Shown one piece after another: positions 16,672-24,682 of a stretch of 35,772 bases of DNA. The notes beneath the pieces were generated by a model that saw only the letters and a program-made list of their open reading frames with translations, did no database searches and was not told where the DNA came from. This DNA comes from Flavobacteriaceae bacterium UBA3478 (GTDB lineage: Bacteria; Bacteroidota; Bacteroidia; Flavobacteriales; Flavobacteriaceae). Every line of letters starts with the position of its first letter. The stretch's first letter is position 1. The stretch lies in the NCBI GenBank assembly GCA_002381155.1, contig DFQX01000081.1, positions 1-35,772 on the forward strand. The letters are read 5' to 3'. The position numbers and the translations under genes were made by a program.

Positions 16672-16706
16672 AAAATCCTGATACTTTTGGTATCGGGATT
16701 TTTTTT
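16672..16706 (+). terminator. intrinsic terminator of the thrS-rplT operon
   Basis: A 13-bp stem (16672-16684 with 16690-16702, one T-G wobble) with a 5-nt loop is followed by a run of Ts to 16706. The terminator overlaps a spurious upstream ATG (16669) of the next gene, which helps fix that gene's start. Confidence 0.85.
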
Positions 16707-16713
16707 GTCACTT

Positions 16714-17511
16714 ATGAATCTATCCAATATTAAAATGGTGGTGTCAGACATGGATGGCACTCTTCTCAACTCCAATCACGAGGTTAGCCCCCTTTTCTTG
16801 GAACTGCACGAGCAGATGCATCAAAGGGGCATTCGGTTTGTTGCCGCTAGTGGACGCCAATATCCATCAATGATTGTCAAACTGACAGAGATTGGTGAGA
16901 AAATGAGCTTTATCGCCGAAAATGGCGCATTAATTGTTGAGAATGACGAGATCATCCATGCACAGGAATTGCCGATTCACACCGTAAACGAGGTGTTGAA
17001 TACACTTGAGTCTCATCCCGAGATTGAACCTGTAGTGTGCTGTGCAAATCAAGCCTATACCCCTAGTAAAAATCCTAAGTTTATTCAGATTCTAGAAGAA
17101 TATTACTCAAGTCATCAACGAATATCAAATACAGAAGAGATTCTTCATGCTCCATTAAAGGTTGCGTTATATCATCCGATCAGTGGTGAGCACCATATCT
17201 ATCCGGCAGTAAAAGGGTATGACAAGGAACTACAAGTAAAGATATCAGGAGATTACTGGGTTGATCTTTCGCATAAAGAAGCTAATAAAGGGGTAGCATT
17301 GCAGAAGCTATTAGACTACTACAATATCGATCGCAATGAAATTTTAGTATTTGGTGATTACCTTAATGACATCGAAATGCTACGAATGACACCTAATAGT
17401 GTGGCTATGGGTAATGCGCACCCTGAGATTAAAGCAATGGCATCAATCGTTACAGAAAGTCATGACAATTTTGGAGTTGAAAGAGTGCTTCAAGAATTAC
17501 TCAAACACTAG
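16714..17511 (+). CDS. Cof-type HAD-IIB family phosphatase
   Basis: This is a cytosolic sugar-phosphate or cofactor phosphatase of the haloacid dehalogenase superfamily. Motif I is SDMDGTLLNSN (nucleophile and acid/base aspartates), motif II lies in VAASGRQYPSM, and motif IV is FGDYLNDIEML with the metal-binding aspartates; a type IIB cap lies between. The 265-residue length fits the Cof family. I use the ATG at 16714 (MNLSNIKMVVSDMDG) and not 16669, because the longer start would encode its first residues from the rplT terminator hairpin. It overlaps the dnaB stop by 4 bp. The physiological substrate is unknown, as for most Cof proteins. Confidence 0.88.
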   Translation: MNLSNIKMVVSDMDGTLLNSNHEVSPLFLELHEQMHQRGIRFVAASGRQYPSMIVKLTEIGEKMSFIAENGALIVENDEIIHAQELPIHTVNEVLNTLESHPEIEPVVCCANQAYTPSKNPKFIQILEEYYSSHQRISNTEEILHAPLKVALYHPISGEHHIYPAVKGYDKELQVKISGDYWVDLSHKEANKGVALQKLLDYYNIDRNEILVFGDYLNDIEMLRMTPNSVAMGNAHPEIKAMASIVTESHDNFGVERVLQELLKH

Positions 17512-19019
17512 AAAGGCATATCGTCATCGTCATCAGAAAATGCGTCTGATATCGAGGGTCGAATTTGACTAATATCATCATTCATTTTTGAGGCAAACTC
17601 AAAAGGTGAATCATGACGATCTAGATTATCAAACTTACCGAGTGACCCGATAAACTTCAGACGAATATTATCTAATCCCCCATTACGGTGCTTGGCGATG
17701 ATCAGCTCTGCTTGACCTTCAGTAGGTGACTGCTCTTCATCATCCCATTCTTCTATTTTATAGTATTCTGGTCTATAAATAAAAGAAACAATATCGGCAT
17801 CTTGCTCAATGGCTCCCGATTCACGAAGGTCAGAAAGTAATGGTCGCTTTGAACCTCCCCTTGTTTCAACGGCACGAGATAACTGTGAAAGTGCGATAAC
17901 AGGCACATTCAATTCTTTTGCAAGTGCTTTTAGGTTTCTAGAAATCGTCGAAATTTCTTGCTCTCGGTTACCTCCCTTTTGACTAGAGCCCGCTGTCATC
18001 AACTGTAAATAGTCGATGATAATTAGTTTTATATCATGTTGAGAAGCCAAACGTCTTGCCTTAGCTCTCAAATCAAAAATAGAAAGTGAAGGAGTGTCGT
18101 CAATATAAAGCGGAGCCTTTTCTAAAGCCTTAACCTTAACGTTTAACTGTTCCCACTCATGCTTTTCTAACTTACCCGTTCTCAGTTTCACCGAACTTAA
18201 TCCAGTTTCTGAAGAGATTAATCGTGTAATTAACTGAACTGAAGACATTTCTAGAGAGAAGAAAGCCACAGGCTGGCCTGAATTCACGGCAATGTTTCGA
18301 GCCATAGATAGTGTAAGTGCTGTTTTACCCATACCCGGACGCGCCGCAATGATAATCAAATCACTCGGTTGCCATCCTGAGGTAACAGCATCTAATCGCT
18401 CAAATCCAGAGGCAATACCGCTTAAACCTTCTTTATTCGAAATCTCTTCAATTTTTTTCTTCGCCTGAATTACCAAATCTTGAGCTGACTCAGCAGAACG
18501 CTTCAAATTGCCTTGAGTTACCTCGTAGAGTCGAGCCTCCGCTTGATCGAGTAAATCAAAAACATCCTGATTATCCCCATAAGCCTCTTCAATGATCTCG
18601 GTAGAGATTTTAATAAGGCTACGCTGAACAAATTTTTGCAAAATGATTCGCGCGTGAAATTCAATGTGAGCCGAAGAACCTACCGCACGAGAAAGATCAA
18701 TTAAGTAATAATCCCCGCCGACCTTTTCTAACTTATTTTTTTGCTTCAACAAATTAGAAACGGTAAGAATATCGATGGGTTTAGTCTCTTGAAATAAATC
18801 GAAAATGGCTTCAAAAATGTGTTGGTGAGCTTCTACATAGAAAGCCTCTTTATGTAGAATATCGATCACCTCATCCACCCCCTTTTTATCGATTAACATC
18901 GCCCCAAGTACAACTCGCTCAAGATCTACCGCCTGCGGTGGTAATTTACCTCGCTCCAATGAAATCACCGGGTTATTACCCGATGTATTCTGCGTACGAT
19001 TAGGGTTAGGACTATTCAT
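17508..19019 (-). CDS. dnaB: replicative DNA helicase DnaB
   Basis: DnaB is the hexameric helicase that drives the replication fork. The 503-residue protein has the N-terminal helical domain (about 28-130), a linker, and the RecA-like domain with Walker A ARPGMGKTA (226-234, Lys232), the Walker B region IIIDYLQLM (333-341), and SDLRESGAIEQDADI (396-410). The start at 19019 (MNSPNPNRTQ) lies directly after the accA stop; a frame 27 bp longer would overlap accA. The C-terminus is unusual: an extension of about 40 residues ends in SDDDDDMPF, nearly the same as the protein-binding tip of SSB. It is the last gene of the tgt-lptF-accA-dnaB run. Confidence 0.96.
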   Translation of the reverse strand: MNSPNPNRTQNTSGNNPVISLERGKLPPQAVDLERVVLGAMLIDKKGVDEVIDILHKEAFYVEAHQHIFEAIFDLFQETKPIDILTVSNLLKQKNKLEKVGGDYYLIDLSRAVGSSAHIEFHARIILQKFVQRSLIKISTEIIEEAYGDNQDVFDLLDQAEARLYEVTQGNLKRSAESAQDLVIQAKKKIEEISNKEGLSGIASGFERLDAVTSGWQPSDLIIIAARPGMGKTALTLSMARNIAVNSGQPVAFFSLEMSSVQLITRLISSETGLSSVKLRTGKLEKHEWEQLNVKVKALEKAPLYIDDTPSLSIFDLRAKARRLASQHDIKLIIIDYLQLMTAGSSQKGGNREQEISTISRNLKALAKELNVPVIALSQLSRAVETRGGSKRPLLSDLRESGAIEQDADIVSFIYRPEYYKIEEWDDEEQSPTEGQAELIIAKHRNGGLDNIRLKFIGSLGKFDNLDRHDSPFEFASKMNDDISQIRPSISDAFSDDDDDMPF

Positions 19020-19020
19020 T

Positions 19021-19974
19021 CTATTCTTGGTATACTCCCATATCACAATACTTCTGCATACGCTCTTTGATTAGCTGCTTTACAGTAAGTTCTGATAGTT
19101 CTTTGTGGGTTTTGGTAATTTTCTTTCTTAAGGTTTCAAACATAAGTGCGCGGTTAGCGTGTGCTCCTCCTAGCGGCTCCTTGATGATCTCATCAATAAG
19201 AGTCATCTTTTTCATGTCTTTAGCCGTAAGCTTCAGTGCTTCAGCAGCACGTTCTTTATACTCCCAACTACGCCAGAGAATAGATGAACAAGACTCTGGA
19301 GAAATCACTGAATACCATGAATTCTCAAGCATCATTACACGGTCTCCAACTCCGATACCTAAAGCTCCTCCAGAAGCACCTTCTCCAATAATAAATACCT
19401 GAACCGGTACTTCTAAACGAGACATTTCTAAAATATTACGTGCAATAGCCTCACCTTGACCGCGTTCTTCGGCTTCGATACCAGGATAAGCACCTGGGGT
19501 GTCAATAAAGCTAATTACAGGAATACCGAATTTTTCTGCTGATTTCATCAGACGAAGGGCTTTTCGGTATCCTTCAGGATTAGCCATACCAAAATTTCGA
19601 TATTGACGTGTTTTTGTGTTGTATCCTTTTTGTTGACCGATAATCATATAAGATTGACCGTCAATTTTACCAAGTCCACAAATCATTGCTTTATCATCAC
19701 CTACCGAACGGTCCCCGTGTAACTCTAGGAAAGTATCTCCACAAAGCGCTTTGATATAATCCATGGTGTAAGGCCTGTTGGGGTGTCTTGATAATTGAAC
19801 ACGCTGCCATGGAGTTAAACTTCCGTAGATTTCTTTCTTCTTATCCGTTAGCTTTTCTTCAATTTTCTGGCAAGTCTCGGTTACATCTACTTCACTTTCT
19901 TCACCAATCATTTGGCACTTCTGAAGCTGTTCTTCGAGTTCTTTTAAGGGTAATTCAAAGTCTAGATATTCCAT
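19021..19974 (-). CDS. accA: acetyl-CoA carboxylase carboxyltransferase subunit alpha
   Basis: The subunit forms, with AccD, the carboxyltransferase that makes malonyl-CoA for fatty acid synthesis. At 317 residues it has the normal size. The N-terminal helical segment (about 1-45) is followed by RVQLSRHPNRPYTMDYI, the crotonase-like core with DTPGAYPGIEAEERGQGEAI, and the GEGASGGALGIGVGD oxyanion region. It starts 46 bp after the lptF stop and has a candidate promoter of its own in that gap; dnaB follows with a 1-bp gap. Confidence 0.97.
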   Translation of the reverse strand: MEYLDFELPLKELEEQLQKCQMIGEESEVDVTETCQKIEEKLTDKKKEIYGSLTPWQRVQLSRHPNRPYTMDYIKALCGDTFLELHGDRSVGDDKAMICGLGKIDGQSYMIIGQQKGYNTKTRQYRNFGMANPEGYRKALRLMKSAEKFGIPVISFIDTPGAYPGIEAEERGQGEAIARNILEMSRLEVPVQVFIIGEGASGGALGIGVGDRVMMLENSWYSVISPESCSSILWRSWEYKERAAEALKLTAKDMKKMTLIDEIIKEPLGGAHANRALMFETLRKKITKTHKELSELTVKQLIKERMQKYCDMGVYQE

Positions 19975-20008
19975 AAAGAAATGGTTAGTTTTCAGTTAAG
20001 TCGAAAGA

Positions 20009-20016
20009 CAAATATA
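20009..20016 (-). promoter_or_regulatory. -7 box before accA
   Basis: On the minus strand TATATTTG matches TAnnTTTG and lies 34 nt before the accA ATG, in the lptF-accA gap. No clear -33 element is seen at 17-23 nt. It suggests that accA-dnaB can be transcribed separately from tgt-lptF. Confidence 0.45.
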
Positions 20017-20020
20017 CACA

Positions 20021-21103
20021 TTAACGCTTTGCTCTCGATAACAATAAGGCAGCAAGTGACCCGAAAAATAAAACCGGAAGAGAAACGGCCCAAAACGGAG
20101 AGAAACCGGCCTGTTCGGCTAATGTTGCGAACACCTTATCAAAGAATACATATACAAAGGCAATAGCTATACCAAAGGCAAGATTAAGGCCTAAACCTCC
20201 CCTTCTCTTTACTGAAGAAACAGCCACTGCGATAAGTGTCAAAATATAGGCCGAAATGGGTATCGCCCATCGTTTATATTTCTCTAAGACATAAGTGTTT
20301 ACCGTTGGGCTACCCCTTCTTTTCTGATCCCGAATAAATTGATTGAGTTCGAAAAGGTTTTTGGTCTCTGCGATATAAGAAACCGGCATTAAATCATCAA
20401 TCGTAAATTGAAACACCGTGTCTAGACGACTCTTCTGATAGATGACTTCTTTCTGATCTTCAAATATTCGTTTTTTATAGGAGGTTAATCGGTAAGTAGA
20501 GTCTGCCGCCATAAATCGGATGTTGGCAGAAGACATTTTATATTTTAATTGACCAATCGAATCAAATTCTTCAAGGGTGAAATTATATCCGATCAGTCGC
20601 TTAGGGTCGAAATAGCTTACATATACAAACTGATTATCATCAACCTGATTAAAGATATTTCGAGTGTTTCGATCTTCTTTGTTGTTGTGAAAATAACGGC
20701 TCTCAAATCGGTGATAACCTGCACTTGCTTTGGGAACAAAGAAATTTCCCATCGCAAAAATTAGTATAGCAACGAAAGTGGCCCCTATGAAATAAGGTCT
20801 GAGAAAGCGACGGTATGACACTCCTGAACTGAGAATAGCAACAACCTCGGTGCGAGCAGTTAATCGTGAGGTAAAAAAGATAATCGCCAAGAATAATAAG
20901 ATAGGCATCAACATATTACCCAGTACTAAAGTGAAGTTGAGGTAGTAATCAATAACCTCATCCATAGGTACCTGATTATCAATGATCTTATTAATCTTCT
21001 CGGCTAACGAAGCTAAAATCCCAATAGGGATAAAGAGAAAGAGGATACCAAAAAAGGTAAGTAGGTATTGTTTTAATATGTAGCGATCAAGTAAGGTCAG
21101 CAT
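20021..21103 (-). CDS. LptF/LptG-family permease
   Basis: This protein is an inner-membrane component of the lipopolysaccharide export machine, which works with LptB to extract LPS. It has the YjgP/YjgQ fold: two or three N-terminal membrane helices (about 10-120), a periplasmic beta-jellyroll region in the middle (about 130-260), and three C-terminal helices. The opening LLDRYILKQYLLTFFGILFLF and the segment VAILSSGVSYRRFLRPYF (coupling helix region contacting the ATPase) are typical. At 360 residues it fits the family. F and G paralogues cannot be separated confidently. It starts one base after the tgt stop, so the two genes are coupled. Confidence 0.92.
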   Translation of the reverse strand: MLTLLDRYILKQYLLTFFGILFLFIPIGILASLAEKINKIIDNQVPMDEVIDYYLNFTLVLGNMLMPILLFLAIIFFTSRLTARTEVVAILSSGVSYRRFLRPYFIGATFVAILIFAMGNFFVPKASAGYHRFESRYFHNNKEDRNTRNIFNQVDDNQFVYVSYFDPKRLIGYNFTLEEFDSIGQLKYKMSSANIRFMAADSTYRLTSYKKRIFEDQKEVIYQKSRLDTVFQFTIDDLMPVSYIAETKNLFELNQFIRDQKRRGSPTVNTYVLEKYKRWAIPISAYILTLIAVAVSSVKRRGGLGLNLAFGIAIAFVYVFFDKVFATLAEQAGFSPFWAVSLPVLFFGSLAALLLSRAKR

Positions 21104-21104
21104 C

Positions 21105-22229
21105 TTACAGTCGTTTACTCATTTTCTCAACCATCACTTCTTTCCAGTCGTAGAAATCTCCTGCAATAATATGTGCCCTTGCATCACGCACCAGCCATAG
21201 ATAAAAACTAAGATTATGAAGGGTAGCAATTTGCTTTCCTAAAAATTCATTCGAAGCGAACAAATGACGTAAATAGGCTTTACTGTAAGTGGTGTCTACA
21301 TAAGAAAGTCCTTCAGAATCGATGGGTGAAAAATCATTCTCCCATTTTTTATTTTTAATATTTATGGTTCCCTCAGAGGTAAATAACATTCCATTTCTCG
21401 CATTACGGGTAGGCATCACACAATCAAACATATCGATACCAAGGGCAATATTCTCTAATAAGTTAATCGGAGTCCCAACTCCCATTAAATAACGAGGCTT
21501 GTCTTCAGGTAATATTTGACATACTACATCGGTCATTGCATACATATCCTCTGCTGGCTCACCTACAGAAAGACCTCCGATCGCATTACCTACAGCACCA
21601 ACAGAGGCTATATACTCCGCTGACTTTTCTCGAAGCTTAGGGTAAACCGAGCCTTGAACAATAGGAAAAAAAGCTTGAGAATAACCGTATTTATAAGGTA
21701 ACTTGTCCAGTGCCTCAATACAACGATCGAGCCATCGATGCGTCATGTGCATTGATCTTGCAGCATAATTATACTCACAAGGATATGGTGTACACTCATC
21801 AAATGCCATGATAATATCGGCTCCAATAGTTCGCTGAATTTCCATGACATTTTCAGGGGTAAAGAAATGCTTTGATCCGTCGATGTGCGACTTAAAATGA
21901 ACCCCTTCTTCTTTGATTTTACGATTAGCAGCAAGCGAATACACCTGGTATCCGCCACTATCGGTGAGCATGGCACGATCCCATCCAATAAACTTGTGAA
22001 GGCCTCCAGCTTTTTCAATGATATCAGTACCTGGACGCAGGTATAAATGATAGGTATTCCCTAGTATAATATCCGCATTGGTATCTTCTTTGAGTTCGTG
22101 TTGATGAACCCCTTTAACCGTACCAAGAGTACCTACGGGCATAAAAATGGGGGTTTGCACCTCGCCGTGATCGGTTACAAATGTAGCCGCCCGGGCCTTT
22201 CCACATTTTGATTGTATCGTAAAATCCAA
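21105..22229 (-). CDS. tgt: queuine/preQ1 tRNA-guanine transglycosylase lacking zinc cysteines
   Basis: TGT exchanges guanine-34 for preQ1 in tRNAs with GUN anticodons, on the way to queuosine. The 374-residue TIM-barrel protein has the N-terminal TPIFMPVGTLGTVKGV block, LTDSGGYQVYSLA with Asp90, the hallmark EGVHFKSHIDGSKHFFTPE, GGLSVGEP, and GIDMFDCVMPTRNARNG with the nucleophilic Asp. The structural zinc site is altered: in classical TGTs CxCxxC plus a histidine bind zinc, but here the matching stretch is LSYVDTTYSKAYL (308-320), with no cysteine, while the histidine (HN, 338) is kept. The chemistry should remain, the zinc should not. It heads the tgt-lptF pair. Confidence 0.95.
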   Translation of the reverse strand: MDFTIQSKCGKARAATFVTDHGEVQTPIFMPVGTLGTVKGVHQHELKEDTNADIILGNTYHLYLRPGTDIIEKAGGLHKFIGWDRAMLTDSGGYQVYSLAANRKIKEEGVHFKSHIDGSKHFFTPENVMEIQRTIGADIIMAFDECTPYPCEYNYAARSMHMTHRWLDRCIEALDKLPYKYGYSQAFFPIVQGSVYPKLREKSAEYIASVGAVGNAIGGLSVGEPAEDMYAMTDVVCQILPEDKPRYLMGVGTPINLLENIALGIDMFDCVMPTRNARNGMLFTSEGTINIKNKKWENDFSPIDSEGLSYVDTTYSKAYLRHLFASNEFLGKQIATLHNLSFYLWLVRDARAHIIAGDFYDWKEVMVEKMSKRL

Positions 22230-22259
22230 ACTAAGCTATTAAAACGTAAAGATAATGGT

Positions 22260-22267
22260 TACTTTTG
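22260..22267 (+). promoter_or_regulatory. -7 box before the transketolase genes
   Basis: TACTTTTG matches TAnnTTTG and lies 18 nt before the chosen ATG at 22286. The TTG inside it, which would open a longer frame, is better explained as part of the promoter. Confidence 0.5.
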
Positions 22268-22271
22268 ACCG

Positions 22272-22279
22272 CAAATGTA
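22272..22279 (-). promoter_or_regulatory. -7 box before tgt
   Basis: On the minus strand TACATTTG matches TAnnTTTG, 42 nt before the tgt ATG; a TTG at 22303-22305 lies 23 nt upstream. It is only 4 nt away from the opposing transketolase box, so the two promoters overlap. Confidence 0.5.
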
Positions 22280-22285
22280 CTACTG

Positions 22286-23128
22286 ATGAATCTAACTCAC
22301 CTCAACGATTTTACAACTCAAGTAAGAAGAGATATCGTTCGCATGGTACACCAAGTAAATTCGGGACACCCTGGAGGATCACTTGGATGTACAGAATTTT
22401 TAGTTGCACTCTACCAAGAGATCATGGAGCGCAAAGAAGGATTTGATATGGACGGTATTGGAGAAGATCTATTTTTCCTCTCTAATGGTCACATCTCTCC
22501 CCTATTTTATAGTGTTCTTGCTCGCAGCGGATATTTCCCTGTTTCAGAGCTAGCAACCTTTCGTAAAATCGATTCGAGATTACAGGGGCATCCTACAACA
22601 CACGAAGGGCTACCTGGCGTTAGAGTAGCTTCAGGTTCGCTAGGCCAAGGACTATCTGTGGCTGTTGGGGCGGCCGAAGCCAAAAAGCTCAATAAGGACA
22701 ATCATTTGATTTACAGTCTTCATGGAGATGGTGAACTTCAAGAGGGTCAAAACTGGGAGGCTATCATGTACGCTTCAGCAAAAAACATCGATAATTTAAT
22801 CGCAACTGTAGATTACAACGGACAACAAATTGATGGTAGCACCGATCAAGTATTATCTCTTGGTAATCTCAAGGCTAAATTTGAAGCCTTCGATTGGACC
22901 GTAGTAAATATCGAAAAAGGAAACGACCTTGAGTCTATTATTGAAGGTCTTGAAAAAGCTAAATCATTAACCGGCAAAGGGAAACCGGTTGCAGTTTTAC
23001 TCCATACTGTTATGGGTAATGGTGTAGACTTTATGATGCACACTCACGCATGGCACGGTAAGGCTCCTAATGATGAGCAGCTACATACAGCACTCGAACA
23101 AAATCCTGAAACTTTAGGCGACTATTAA
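22286..23128 (+). CDS. transketolase, N-terminal subunit
   Basis: This is the thiamine-diphosphate-binding half of a split transketolase, which moves two-carbon units in the pentose phosphate pathway. Seen in the 280-residue protein are NSGHPGGSLGCTEFL (His28 region), ASGSLGQGLSVAVGAA, and the ThDP/Mg motif GDG (147-149) running to DYNGQQ with Asn178. The second half is encoded by the next gene 12 bp downstream; a split enzyme is normal in Bacteroidota and archaea and is not a frameshift. The ATG at 22286 is preferred over a TTG 21 bp upstream that sits in the -7 box. Confidence 0.95.
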   Translation: MNLTHLNDFTTQVRRDIVRMVHQVNSGHPGGSLGCTEFLVALYQEIMERKEGFDMDGIGEDLFFLSNGHISPLFYSVLARSGYFPVSELATFRKIDSRLQGHPTTHEGLPGVRVASGSLGQGLSVAVGAAEAKKLNKDNHLIYSLHGDGELQEGQNWEAIMYASAKNIDNLIATVDYNGQQIDGSTDQVLSLGNLKAKFEAFDWTVVNIEKGNDLESIIEGLEKAKSLTGKGKPVAVLLHTVMGNGVDFMMHTHAWHGKAPNDEQLHTALEQNPETLGDY

Positions 23129-23140
23129 AAGACCATCACC

Positions 23141-24091
23141 ATGAATTATATTAATCAAGGATCAAAAGATACAAGAAGCGGTTACGGAGATGCCATGACC
23201 GAACTAGGAAGAAGTAACCCTAATGTAGTCGCTCTTTGCGCTGATTTAGTAGGTTCTTTGAAAATCCAACCCTTTATTGATGAGAACCCAGAAAGATTCT
23301 TTCAAGTAGGGATTGCTGAGGCTAATATGATGGGAATCGCTGCTGGTCTAACCATAGGAGGTAAAATTCCATTTACAGGAACCTTTGCCAATTTCTCAAC
23401 GGGTAGGGTATATGATCAAATCAGACAATCGATCGCTTACTCAGGTAAAAATGTAAAAATTTGCGCATCACATGCCGGTATTACATTGGGAGAAGACGGT
23501 GCCACCCACCAGATTCTAGAGGATATCGGAATGATGAAAATGCTACCACATATGGTAGTAATTAACCCTTGCGATTACAATCAAACCAAAGCCGCTACTC
23601 TTGCAATTGCTGAATACGACGGCCCTGTATATTTGAGATTCGGACGACCTGTCGTTCCAAATTTTACCAAAGCTGATGGAACCTTTGAAATTGGAAAGGC
23701 TCTTTTACTTGAAGAAGGAACCGAGGTAACTATTGTAGCTACGGGTCACTTAGTTTGGGAGGCATTACTTGCTGCAGACGAGCTTGCTAAAAAAGGAATC
23801 TCAGCGGAGGTAATCAATATTCATACGATTAAGCCCCTCGATGAGGAAGCTATTTTAAAATCGGTGGCCAAAACAGGTTGTTTGGTTAGTTGTGAAGAGC
23901 ATAATTACCTTGGAGGTCTTGGGGAGAGTATCTCAAGAGTACTTGTTCAAAATCATCCAGTACCCCAAGAATTTGTAGCCACCAAGGATACTTTCGGAGA
24001 AAGTGGAACCCCTGCCCAACTAATGAAAAAATACGGACTTGATTCGACTACCATCGTTGCAGCGGCCGAAAAAGTCCTGAAACGAAAATAA
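23141..24091 (+). CDS. transketolase, C-terminal subunit
   Basis: This is the pyrimidine-binding half of the split transketolase. The 316-residue protein contains GIAEANMMGIAAGL with the catalytic glutamate that activates ThDP, FANFSTGRVYDQIRQSIAY, SHAGITLGEDGATHQ, and a C-terminal transketolase domain with SCEEHNYLGGLGESI. It lies 12 bp after the N-terminal subunit and should form the heteromeric active site with it. A 1-deoxyxylulose-5-phosphate synthase C-half is the nearest alternative, but the paired gene fits transketolase. Confidence 0.95.
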   Translation: MNYINQGSKDTRSGYGDAMTELGRSNPNVVALCADLVGSLKIQPFIDENPERFFQVGIAEANMMGIAAGLTIGGKIPFTGTFANFSTGRVYDQIRQSIAYSGKNVKICASHAGITLGEDGATHQILEDIGMMKMLPHMVVINPCDYNQTKAATLAIAEYDGPVYLRFGRPVVPNFTKADGTFEIGKALLLEEGTEVTIVATGHLVWEALLAADELAKKGISAEVINIHTIKPLDEEAILKSVAKTGCLVSCEEHNYLGGLGESISRVLVQNHPVPQEFVATKDTFGESGTPAQLMKKYGLDSTTIVAAAEKVLKRK

Positions 24092-24099
24092 CCATAATC

Positions 24100-24681
24100 A
24101 TGAAGAAAATCTTATTAATTACTATTCTAGTATTCAACACTACATTAAGTTACGCTCAAGAAAAAAACTCTTGGGGAATCAAAGGTGGATTGAATTATAA
24201 TTCAAATGGAGATTTACTTAATGAGGTCAGTGGAATCAAAGAAAACCCGAAATCGAATACCGGATTTCATTTTGGTTTTTATAAAAAAATACAAGTGTTA
24301 GGCTTTTTCTTGAGACCTGAGCTCGTATACACAGAAACGACTTCTGATTACAATGGCCAAGAATTAAACCTTTCCAAAATCGATCTACCTTTCAATCTTG
24401 GTTCTGGTTTTATTGGGCCAACCTACATTTTTGCAGGTCCGAGTTTTCAATATATCCTGGATGGAGAATTTGATGGAATCGATGCTCAAAGTGGATTAAA
24501 AGACATCACACTTGGAGCTAATTTTGGTATTGGTCTTAAAATCAATAAGCTGGCACTAGATTTACGCTACGAGAGAGGATTAAATGAAAAAGAAACTCGT
24601 TTCGTCGAGCAAAATGTTGATGGTATAAACATCGATTTAAGACCAAGTCAATTAATCCTTAGTCTATTAATAGAACTATAG
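24100..24681 (+). CDS. small outer-membrane beta-barrel protein
   Basis: I do not recognise a specific function. The 193-residue protein has a signal peptide (about 1-20, ending SYAQ) and then the porin-like/PorT-type pattern: WGIKGGLNYNSNGD, FHFGFYKKI, FFLRPELVYTET, FGIGLKINKLALDLRYERG, closing with a strand that ends LILSLLIEL. Such eight-stranded barrels are common in Bacteroidota. It starts 8 bp after the transketolase genes, so it is probably read through from them, without an evident functional link. The stop lies one base from the stop of the antisense FKBP-like gene. Confidence 0.8.
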   Translation: MKKILLITILVFNTTLSYAQEKNSWGIKGGLNYNSNGDLLNEVSGIKENPKSNTGFHFGFYKKIQVLGFFLRPELVYTETTSDYNGQELNLSKIDLPFNLGSGFIGPTYIFAGPSFQYILDGEFDGIDAQSGLKDITLGANFGIGLKINKLALDLRYERGLNEKETRFVEQNVDGINIDLRPSQLILSLLIEL

Positions 24682-24682
24682 A

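Noticed and set aside
16669..16713. Longer N-terminus (signal-like) of the HAD phosphatase
   Set aside because: The extra codons are the rplT terminator hairpin and its T tract read as protein.
19067..19402. Antisense frame of 111 codons opposite accA
   Set aside because: Its residues simply mirror the conserved accA coding sequence; no promoter or start context.
22286..24091. Transketolase broken by a frameshift
   Set aside because: Both halves have proper starts and stops, a 12-bp gap and full domains; split transketolase is normal in Bacteroidota.
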